Assembly (NCBI GenBank): GCA_963662175.1
Contig: OY759224.1
Location: 36,589,489-36,653,488 of the forward strand
Origin: Aradus depressus
Lineage: Eukaryota; Arthropoda; Insecta; Hemiptera; Aradidae
Direction of reading: 5' to 3'
DNA: 64,000 nucleotides
Translations under genes and position numbers: made by a program
Part shown: positions 56,236 to 64,000 of the stretch, in pieces
Layout: each line of letters begins with the position of its first letter
Numbering within the stretch: the first letter of the stretch is position 1
The notes under the pieces: generated by a model
Seen by the model: only the letters and a program-made list of their open reading frames with translations
Told to the model about the DNA's origin: nothing
Databases searched by the model: none

Positions 56236-57225
56236 TTTTATTTATTTATTTCTACAGGTGAACCCTATTATTACATAAAATAAAATGGTTTACAAATAAC
56301 CTCATAAAATAACCTCATCATAAATAAAACAAAAAGTAAAATAAATTATTTTGATACAAATATAACAATTATTTTAAATTTACTTTAATTAACAAACATT
56401 CAAATATTACTACAATTTGGTTATAAAATTAACAATATATTAATAATTATGGGTAGAATAAAAGAAAAACTGGTAAGTAATAGCTAGAAATAATAATAAA
56501 TGAAGAATGTAAAAAACAAAACAACATAAATATATGAGTTGAGTACAACTATTATATCATTTAAAAAGGACTATTACGCTTTATAAATCCATTTTTAAAG
56601 AATTGAATTAATAGTATTAATATTGTCTATAAAAAAATCAAATTCATCAGAAATACTATTAGCAAGCCTTTGAAATCGATCTATGGGAGAATAGAACCCA
56701 TAATCAGTGTAATGAAAATTAAGTGAGAAGGGGAGAAATGAACGACAAGTACGTGAGGGAATATTGAAATTTACAAGTGAAAGTAGATCCGAACAGTCAA
56801 TTTTATTGTTTAACAATTTGGAAAAAAATGGTAAATTGACTTTGATTCGTCTTGACTCAAGAATGTCTAATTTAAGAGAAGAGAGAAAGATATTATAGTC
56901 GATATTACGTACAGATGATCCTGATTTAAATGCAACATATCGAATGAATTTTTGTTGTACTTTTTCAACAGTAAGAATATAGGTAACCTTATAAGGAGAC
57001 CATATAGAGGAAGCAGACTCAACAAGAGAGCGGACAAATGAAGTAAAAAGAATTTTAGTTGTATTAATGGAAGAGAAATGTTTACTGTTCCCAAGAATAA
57101 AACCAAGCATTTTTAGTGAAGAACAAGTTATAATATGATATTTAAAAGTTAATTTTGTATCGAAAAATACACCAACATCATTCACAACTTCAGATCTAAT
57201 TAATTGATGTCCAAGAAAATAGTTT
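56236..57225 (-). pseudogene. LINE reverse-transcriptase C-terminal fragment with TAAA tail
   Basis: LTFKYHIITCSSLKMLGFIL, FTSFVRSLVESASSIWSPYK and VEKVQQKFIRYVAFKSGSS are the thumb and post-RT blocks of CR1/Jockey-superfamily LINEs. The frame is open for about 230 codons and ends at 56595. The 3' UTR ends in TAAA repeats at about 56236. 5'-truncated. Confidence 0.82.
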
Positions 57226-57249
57226 GGAACCCAAGTGTGACGGGTGAGA

Positions 57250-58119
57250 ATGAAGCCCAACGTCCACTTGACTGAAAAACCGAGCAACATGAAAAATGGA
57301 CAACCAGATAACCTCAAAACGACTCCCGAATTCAGGTAACACAGATCAGCCTAACTCACCCCAACTAATGAGCCAGCCAAAGAGACCAACACCTCCAGAA
57401 GAGGGCACGGAGTTCCCAGCTCTCCCGGAGACAGCCATGCAGCTGGACGGCGGAGAGTCCTCGCCGGGGACCAGCCACACCCAGCCCAAGAGGAACAGGA
57501 ACGCTATCTATTTCACTATACCCACGCACAACACATTCGCGCCACTCGCAGCACTCATCACCGACCAACACACTAACGATTTACAAAAAATATTGACAGA
57601 CATTAAAAGTATCACAACCTCTCCCTTCGAAACAAAACAACGCCACAAAAAAATAAAAATATCCCTTATGACATCTGAAGAATTTAGGAAACTGACCAAA
57701 TTTTACCAAACAAATAACGTAAAATACTAAACTTCCCTGAACCCTGAGGACAGGAAACTTTCCGTTGTTATTCGTGGGGTTCCATACTCCCTGACTGAAA
57801 CCGAAATACAAGACGAACTAACCCCGACATACGCAGTCCTCAGTGTAACAAGACTACTGAACAAGGACAAAGGCCCCACTCCGCTGTGTGCTGTCTAGCT
57901 CCAGAAGAACCCGGAGAGGAAGGCAATTCTCCATTATCCCGTCTCTTTTACACTATAGCGACTGTCAAACCGCGTCAGAGGTCTCAACGCATTGTGTGGG
58001 TGAGCAGTGGGTGGGCGGTGGGTGAGCAGTGGTCAGTGGATGAGCAGTTGTTATTCGTGGGGTTCCATACTCCCTGACTGAAACCGAAATACAAGACGAA
58101 CTAACCCCGACATACGCAG
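57250..58119 (+). pseudogene. Jockey-like ORF1 (gag), first part
   Basis: The family start codon is the ATG at 57250, but a frameshift near 57330 means the readable frame begins at the internal ATG 57296. Contents: a Pro/Thr-rich N-terminus, IYFTIPTHNTFAPLAALITD, KIKISLMTSEEFRKLTKFYQ, an in-frame TAA at 57728, then SVVIRGVPYSLTETEIQDEL. 57761-58005 was tandemly duplicated (second copy 58048-58119 + 61855-62025) around a gtgagcagtgg-rich spacer. The Gypsy inserted into the second copy. Confidence 0.85.
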
Positions 58120-58251
58120 TGAAATGAAAAACCTTTTCTGAACGAAGGCTTTATTTGGCATATTGAAACGAGAATCAAACTGAATAAATATAAAAGTGTA
58201 ACATATGATATAGTGGAGATCATATGGTATAATTTAAATTAAATCATCTCA
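58120..58251 (-). repeat. Gypsy 3' LTR
   Basis: 132 bp. Its first three sense-strand bases (TGA) also form the pol stop codon. Contains TTTATATTTATTCAG (TATA-like) and an AATAAA signal. Confidence 0.93.
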
Positions 58252-59520
58252 TTCTTCCTCGCTGGGAGCATCAGACGTAATCAGCCAGGTAGCTGGGAGG
58301 TCGGCGGGCCCTGGTAGAGCGCCTGAGGAGAGGCTGGTTAGCCTCGGGGAGCGGACTTGGGGGCTGCCTCCATGTGTCTTCAACAGGACTCCCCGCAGTC
58401 TCCAGCTCGCTCTGTGCTTGTTTAGAGTTCTCAGGAATGCTTCCGTCGGTCCAGCTGGAGCCAAGTCCCGGATTGATATAGTAGACTCGGTGCCGTTGGG
58501 CAACCTAACATGCGCATAGTCCTGGTTGGCTTCTATGAGATGCGCTTCTTCAACCAGTGGTTCGTACTTGCTTGCTCTAGCATGCTTTCTTATAAGTACG
58601 GGACCAGGTGAGCTTAGCCAGGAGGGTAGCGATACCCCGTAGTACGACTTACGTTGATGTCTGAACATGCGCTCATGAGGGGTTTCATTAGTCGCTGTGC
58701 AGAGGAGGGAGCGAATGGAATGAAGCGACTCTGATAGGACTGATTCCCACCGGTCCACATTCAGCCTTTTGGAACGGAGAGCTAGGGTCATCGTCTTCCA
58801 AATTATGCCGTTGTACCTTTGGACCTGGCCGTTGCCTTGAGGGTTGTAGGGTGTTGTGCGGCTAGTGGCTATTCCTTGGCGGTGAAGGAAGTTTTTCACA
58901 TCTTGTGACATGAAGATCTCCCTCGGTCAGTATGCACATACGATGGGAAACCAAAAATGGAGAACAATTGTTGCAGGTTTTTTATTACAGTGGAGGCTGT
59001 CATATCAGTACAGGCGAAGGCAAACGGGAACCGTGAAAACTCATCTATCACCGTCAGGGTGTAGCGAGGTAGATGGCAAAGGGCCCTTGAAATCTATGTT
59101 GAGGCGCTCGAACGGAGCGGTGGCCTTGATTAGCTTGCCTTCATTCTTGTAGAATTGGGGCTTCAACTCCACACATTGAGGGCATGTAGCTGTCAACCTT
59201 TTGACATCGTCCACCGAATATGGTTGGTTCTTAGTTCGCACCCAATGGTAGAATCGGGTGACACCCGGGTGACACAATTCGACATGTAGATTGTACAAAT
59301 TCTTGCCGCCTAATCCCTCTAGTGTAGAGCACACCCTAGACAAAGCATCCGCTGCCTAGTTATCTTTCCCCGGGCGGTATATAATGTCAAATTTGAAAGG
59401 GGAGAGCTCCAGTCTCCATCGGGATATCTTTTCGTTCTTTATTTTACTAGAGTGCTTCATGTCAAACATGAAAGCGACAGACCGCTGATCAGTAATAAGT
59501 TTAAAATGTCGACCCATAAG
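58249..59520 (-). pseudogene. Gypsy pol, integrase part
   Basis: After the stop at 59521 the minus strand continues in broken frames: RNase H tail (LITDQRSVAFMFD), the H2C2 zinc-binding domain (HVELCHPGVTRFYHW ... CPQC), core LNIDFKGPLPSTS with the first Asp, VIDEFSRFPFAF, HTDRG with the second Asp, TPYNPQGNGQVQRYNGIIWK with the catalytic Glu position replaced by Gln, then a C-terminal domain to SEEE and TGA at 58249. Frameshifts near 59420, 59050 and 58920, plus a stop in the KDN-AADALSR block. Confidence 0.85.
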
Positions 59521-61041
59521 TTAATGTCTCCACTTGCGTAAAGCCTTAATGATGGCATAGGCTTCTTTTTCTACCGCCGAGTGATGCTGCTCACAGTTAG
59601 ACAAAGTCCTGGAGAAGAACGCCACTGGCCTATCGGATTGCGACAAGGTAGCCCCAATAGCAAAATTGGAGGCGTCAGTTTCGACAATAAGCGTGGTGTT
59701 CTCATCAATAGTACTCACAGTCGATTTTCCTATATCTTGTTTCCGGGCTTCGAAATTACTCAGAACATCATGAGGCATGGGAAACGTTTTACACTGAGCG
59801 AGGGGTCGTATCTTTTCGGAAAACCCTTTGATCCATTTCGAATAATGAGAAAACATACCCATGGCCCTGCGAAGAGTAGCGGCATCCCGTGGGGGTGGAA
59901 GGTCGAGAAGCGGTCCAAGCCGCTCAGGGTCCGGCTTGATACATCTGTTAGAAACAGTATAACCTAGAATGTTTATTGCGCGCGCTGAGAACTTACATTT
60001 GTCCCTGTTCAGAGTAAGATTGTATTTTTCAGCTACTTCTAAGAATTTTCTTAAATTGGAGTCGTGCTTCTCCTGACTCTTCCCGCAGACAGTCAGGTCA
60101 TCCAAACAAGCAAAAGTGGCTTCCAAGCCCTCGGCGCGGATTATGTTATCGATAGCTTGCTGAAAAAACGCAACCCCATTCGTCACACCAAAGGGTATCC
60201 TTCGGAACTGATACAACCTCCCACAAGCCTCAAAGGCGGTGTACTTCTTTTCACACTCCTGGATTGGGATTTGATGGTAGGCGGAACGGAGATCAATTGA
60301 ACTGAAAACTTCATAGTTTGATACTGCTTGCACCAAATCCTCAATCCGGGGAAGGGGAAACGCATTGAGGAGGGTATATCGGTTTATTGTCTGAGAATAG
60401 TCGATCACCATCCGCTTTTTGTGATTCATGCTAGAAGTGACCAAAACTTGGGCTCGCCACGGAGACTGACTCTCCTCTATTATACCGTCTTCTAAGAGTT
60501 TGGTGATTTCCCGCCTAACAAATTCAGCATCTTCTCTAGTGAGTCTACGAGATTTTGTGGCGATAGGTCTGCAATGAGACACCAGATTGGCAAACAATGA
60601 GACTGGAGGCACACTGGCAGCTGTTAGACTGCAGATAGAGAGAGGTTCTTTAGGACACCCGAAGTTAACCTCAACCTTGGCGTGGAGCTGCAGAATGTCA
60701 AGCCCAACAATCACATCAGCACATAAGCCTTCGAGAACGGCTAGACTTACATTCATATGTAAATGACCCATGATTGAAAGATTGACCCTGCATGTCCCCT
60801 TAACAGAGGATTTCAATGAGGAAGCGGCCATGGAAACAGTACCCTGAGCAGGAAAAATGCGAAGTTTGTGCGATGTTACGTACCTTCTGCTGATGAAGCT
60901 CTCTGAGCTACCGGTATCCACCACCGCATCAGCCAGTTGATCATCCACCTTGACTCTCACAGTTGACTTCAGAAGAGAGGAAGGAGCAGCAGCCAGGGTG
61001 GAAGCAATGCCCCCGTTTGTCGCATTTATGGCAGGTAACAT
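59521..61041 (-). pseudogene. Gypsy pol: protease, reverse transcriptase, RNase H
   Basis: 506 codons. Protease DTGSSESFISRRY near residue 42 and VIVGLDIL. RT: KLLEDGIIEESQSPWRAQVL, MVIDYSQTINRYTLLNAFPL, SSIDLRSAYHQI (first Asp), FGVTNGVAFFQQAID, and FACLDDLTV as the catalytic box (xLDD). RNase H: LIVETDASNFAIGATLS, with AVEKEAYAIIKALRKW at the end. Stops at 59521 where RNase H/tether should continue. The first codons overlap gag in another frame because of an indel at the gag knuckle. Confidence 0.9.
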
Positions 61042-61699
61042 TCTTTGCTGGACATTTCACGCGGGGATGCCTGCCTCGCCCACAAAAAAAGCATTTGGGT
61101 GCAGTAGCAGCCGAGGTGGGCGGCCCATCTTCCTGGGACTCCTCGGAAAGGTCATCTTTGGATAATTTATTTATAATGGGGCCAGAAGAAGCGTATACAT
61201 CGGCTTGCTGCTGAGCCATCTCTAATGACAGGGCCTGTCGAATAGCATCTTCGAGCGAGAGGGAAAAATTCTCGAGAAGGCGTTGTCGGACATGAGGTGA
61301 CAATAGCCCACTGATAAAAGAGTCACGAATATATTCGTTTCTATTCTGCTCAGCAGAGACTGCTCTGAAATTACAGTCTTTGCTAAGCAGAAATAGTTCT
61401 TGAGAATATTGGTTAATGTTCTCACCTGTTAACTGCCGTCGAGTGGCTAGGACATGCCTCGCAAATATCTCATTGCGGGGCTTCACGTAAAGCGCCTGAA
61501 GGATAGCGATGGCCCGGTCGTACTGCTCACTCTCGCTCGGGGAGATGTAATTGATGAGCAGCTCCAGCTTCTGATCTTCCTCCACCTTCAAGGCCTTCAC
61601 GAAGCTCTGCAACGTCCGGAACCAATGAGTCCACTTTTGAGCTGCAGCGGCTTCATTAGGGTCGAGTTGGAGACGTTCCGGGCGAAATAATTTTTCCAT
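60941..61699 (-). CDS. Gypsy gag (frame-shifted at the end)
   Basis: ATG at 61699 (MEKLFRPERLQLDPNEAAAA). Capsid-like middle (WTHWFRTLQSFVKAL, RHVLATRRQLTGENINQYSQ, IRDSFISGLLSPHVRQRLLE) and zinc knuckles CFFCGRGRHPRVKC and CHKCDKRGH. The second knuckle runs out of frame after GH. The pol frame resumes with IASTLAAAPSSLLKS, so gag and pol were probably one ORF before an indel. Confidence 0.88.
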   Translation of the reverse strand: MEKLFRPERLQLDPNEAAAAQKWTHWFRTLQSFVKALKVEEDQKLELLINYISPSESEQYDRAIAILQALYVKPRNEIFARHVLATRRQLTGENINQYSQELFLLSKDCNFRAVSAEQNRNEYIRDSFISGLLSPHVRQRLLENFSLSLEDAIRQALSLEMAQQQADVYASSGPIINKLSKDDLSEESQEDGPPTSAATAPKCFFCGRGRHPRVKCPAKNVTCHKCDKRGHCFHPGCCSFLSSEVNCESQGG

Positions 61700-61702
61700 A
61701 GT

Positions 61703-61771
61703 TTTCAATATGCCAAATAAATTGAAATGAAAAACCTTTTCTGAACGAAGGTTTTATTTGGCATATTGAAA
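61703..61771 (-). promoter_or_regulatory. Putative self-priming hairpin at LTR/primer-site junction
   Basis: tttcaatatgccaaataaa (61703-61721, just outside the 5' LTR) is the exact reverse complement of 61753-61771 inside the LTR. An 8-bp inner stem aaaacctt/aaggtttt (61731-61738, 61748-61755) lies between. No standard tRNA primer site is obvious. See findings. Confidence 0.6.
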
Positions 61772-61854
61772 CGAGAATCAAACTGAATAAATATAAAAGT
61801 GTAACATATGATATAGTGGAGATCATGTGATATAATTTAAATTAAATCATCTCA
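61723..61854 (-). repeat. Gypsy 5' LTR
   Basis: 132 bp; differs from the 3' LTR by about three substitutions. The sense strand has a TATA-like element about 30 nt before the stretch that pairs with the primer-site region, and AATAAA within that stretch. Confidence 0.93.
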
Positions 61855-62460
61855 CGCAGTCCTCAGTGTAACAAGACTACTGAACAAGGACAAAGGCCCC
61901 ACTCCGCTGTGTGCTGTCTCGCTCCAGAACACCCCGGAGAGGAAGGCAATTCTCCATTATCCCGTCTCTTTTACACTATAGCGACTGTCAAACCGCGTCA
62001 GAGGTCTCAACGCATTGTGTAGTGCACGAATTACCAGCGAGTGGGACATAGCAACAACTTCTACCTCCTTGACAACTTGCCCATCATGCACAACTGTGGT
62101 GGAAGCCACCCCGCCAATTATAGAGACTGTGAAACCTTCTTAAAACTTCAATCACGAATCACCCACAGAAAACACATGCCAACACACAATCATGACACAA
62201 CAAATGCAAATCTAGCTTAGACTTACTTCCCAACCAGTCTCAGAAAATCCTCCACACTCACAGGAAAACACCCCCTCTGAAGCTAAATCAAAACCTTGGA
62301 GACCCCAGAAAGCACCCCTCATCAGCCTAACCTCAAAAAAGAAGACCCCTCATTAGACCTATTTGACAAACCTACTAATAAGTTTAAATAAACCTTTCAT
62401 TCTCAAATTAAATACTTCATTTCCTACTACTCAATAACAAACTTAAATCTTGACAAACTA
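61855..62460 (+). pseudogene. Jockey-like ORF1, continuation after Gypsy
   Basis: Continues from the duplicated segment: VLSVTRLLNKDKGPTPLCAV, then a third-knuckle remnant HNCGGSHPANYRDC near 62100 and a basic tail. Middle knuckles are deleted or mutated. ORF2 is absent; satellite starts at about 62465. Confidence 0.75.
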
Positions 62461-62464
62461 TCTT

Positions 62465-62898
62465 GAATCCTACACAAAAATCGAAATAAAAATGTTTTTC
62501 GAAAAAAGTCGGGCTACATCCCATCCTTCAAATTTCTCGCTTTTTAACGGTTTATAGGCTTAATATTAGTTAGCACCTGATATACGGAAAGGCCCTCGAT
62601 CTTAGCTTAAAGTCCCATCCGAAGGACGACGTGCTCAAAGTTATTTTTACCCTAAGTGAAATTTCACCTACCCAGGTTTAGATACATAACATACTACGCT
62701 CCATTATCGAGTACCTGACATGCGAAATGGCCCTCGATCATGGCTTAAAGTCCAATCCGAAGGACGATGTACTCAAATTTATTTTTATCTTCTCGATTAA
62801 AACATCTGACCTAAGTGACTTGGCTAGATTTCTAAATGGCGATCCTGAGATCGATAGACTCCATATGTAAGATAAAATAAGTTACCGTTTGGTTCCAA
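62465..62898. repeat. Satellite block, inverted orientation
   Basis: Contains two tccgaaggacgacgtgctca-type cores (the second mutated) and ends in the aaccaaacggtaacttatt segment of the 307-bp unit, reverse-complemented. Confidence 0.9.
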
Positions 62899-62909
62899 CT
62901 AAAATTATC

Positions 62910-63524
62910 TTATTTATTTATTTACATATTCACAACGACAACATTTGTCACTAGTGATTGTGATGATGTGCTGTGGCAAGTGTGTCGCTGTACTGCTGAG
63001 GTACGTGACCGAAGAGCAGGTCCCTCTGCCATGCCCGCTTTAGACGTCTTGGCGGATTTGTGGGGAGAGTGTTCGTGGATAATTGGAGAATAAGTGGATT
63101 GGCGTGATGATGGAGTTTGTCGTGAAAATTTTGATATCGTGTCTTGATAACAGAAGGTACAAATGGGATGTTGAGGTCATTATGTAATGTGAGGTTGGAA
63201 ACGTAAAATGGGGCATTGGCAATGTGGCGTAGTATGATGGATTGTAATGACTGAAGGCGTTGTATGTTTGATTTTCTGGCTGATCCCCATATCTCGATGC
63301 CGCGGCATGCCGTAAGTCCAGATGGGTTTTTAGTATAGTTTTGTAAATGTGAAGTTTGTTTTCAAGCGATAATGTCGATCGTCGTCCGATGATTGATTTC
63401 AGTCGTCCAAATCGTCTTTTGAGGTCTGTGCGTTTCAGTCTGATATGAGTTGTCCAAGTTAAACGTCTGTCTAAAAGAAGTCCTAGATATCGGACAGTGT
63501 CGGATGCAGGAATGGGCGGGTAGT
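62910..63524 (-). mobile_element. 5'-truncated Jockey LINE inside satellite
   Basis: The minus strand encodes VRYLGLLLDRRLTWTTHIRL and KLHIYKTILKTHLD. After a frameshift it reads IWGSARKSNIQRLQSLQSII and RRLKRAWQRDLLFG, the Jockey RT C-terminus. A short 3' UTR ends in TAAA repeats. The target duplication ctaaaattatc occurs at 62899-62909 and 63525-63535. Confidence 0.9.
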
Positions 63525-63535
63525 CTAAAATTATC

Positions 63536-64000
63536 AAGAAAGAAATGTGGAATATAAATGGGCTTTGAGGTACCGTTTTGACATATTTTCTGAAAAACAA
63601 ATTAATACAGCAATGTTGGTAGGTATGCAGCATCCAGAAACGAAGATGGTCAACCGAAGAAAGATTCAGATGTATCGGGAAAGTCCAATCCGAAGGACGA
63701 CGTGCTCAAATTTATTTTCATCTTCTCGATCAAAACATCTGACCTAAGTGCCTTGGCTAGATTTCTAAGAGACGATCCTGAGCTCGATAGACTCCATATG
63801 TAAGATAAAATAAGTTACCGTTTGGTTCCAACTAAAATTATCAAGGAAGAAATGTGCAATATAAATGGGCTTTGAGGGACCGTTTTGACATATTTTCTGA
63901 AAAACAAATTAATACAGCAATGTTGGTAGATAGGTAGCATCCAGAAACGAAGATGGTCAACCAAAGAAAGATTCAGATGTATCGGGAAAGTCCAATCCGA
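63536..64000. repeat. Satellite block, inverted, to window end
   Basis: About 1.5 units of the 307-bp family in reverse orientation. The unit at 63826-63850 preserves the empty Jockey target. Confidence 0.92.

Larger units (their letters stand above)
58120..61854 (-). mobile_element. Complete Ty3/Gypsy retrotransposon with 132-bp LTRs
   Basis: LTRs 58120-58251 and 61723-61854 (TG...CA, about three differences in 132 bp) are flanked by cgcag at 58115-58119 and 61855-61859. A polypurine tract gaggaagaa abuts the 3' LTR. Gag starts 24 bp after the 5' LTR, leaving no room for a normal tRNA primer site with leader. Internal order gag, protease, RT, RNase H, integrase. Several frame lesions exist despite similar LTRs. 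Confidence 0.93.
55632..62460 (+). mobile_element. Jockey-like LINE (5' part), interrupted by three later elements
   Basis: The 5' end (tttgaaaagttattta) starts at about 55632. It is cut at 55680 by two minus-strand LINE fragments, resumes at about 57228, runs into ORF1, is cut by the Gypsy at 58120-61854, and resumes to about 62460, where satellite begins. The uninterrupted 5' end at 40998-41198 confirms the order. ORF2 is missing. Confidence 0.8.

Overview
This is a eukaryotic window, almost certainly from an insect or a close arthropod relative. Evidence: spliced fragments with GT-AG introns and polypyrimidine acceptors, no prokaryotic operons, and a dense mix of insect-type transposons (R1, RTE, Jockey and I-like non-LTR elements, Ty3/Gypsy LTR elements, Harbinger, Tigger/pogo, hAT, Polinton and many Helitrons). 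The species cannot be named from sequence alone. Most of the 64 kb is transposons and tandem repeats. Host coding sequence is limited to a few short exons, all on the minus strand.

Host exons. 11500-11695 and 13464-13673 (minus) are two consecutive, phase-matched exons of an HCN/CNG-type ion channel; their intron holds a dead Tigger transposase. 55199-55285 (minus) is a short start-codon exon with an IKEEPE motif. It is phase-compatible with a C2H2 zinc-finger exon at 50710-51173 and with two small Cys-containing exons at 47356-47492 and 18970-19082. One reading is a zinc-finger locus with alternative 3' exons.

Layout. 1-3.7 kb: a Jockey-like gag running off the left edge, then an inverted pair of pogo-type HTH gene copies around an AT satellite. 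4.66-8.15 kb: a full-length dead RTE with a 13-bp target duplication. 8.2-13.8 kb: low-complexity DNA, a tRNA-like SINE head, a GC-rich patch with E-box and DR1, and the channel exons. 13.9-18.8 kb: Helitrons around a 597-bp satellite. 19-22.2 kb: minisatellites and a hairpin. 23.5-26 kb: a Harbinger with a Helitron inside. 26.6-29.7 kb: an I-superfamily LINE. 30.2-40.1 kb: Helitron pieces around a full-length R1-clade element, a deleted R1 and an inverted R1 fragment. 40.1-44.9 kb: a second satellite domain (307-bp repeat). 45-55.6 kb: sparse DNA with zinc-finger exons, a Polinton polymerase piece split by a Tigger MITE that itself contains a decayed Gypsy, and a hAT fragment. 55.6-62.5 kb: a Jockey copy interrupted by two LINE fragments and by a complete but mutated Gypsy with 132-bp LTRs. 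62.5-64 kb: satellite holding a truncated Jockey.

The most unusual observation is in that small Gypsy. Its LTR carries a 19-nt stretch perfectly complementary to the sequence just after the LTR, where a tRNA primer site would normally be. This suggests Tf1-like self-priming. The Helitrons are also notable: one 5' end is paired with two different 3' hairpin families, and the elements carry internal tandem repeats.
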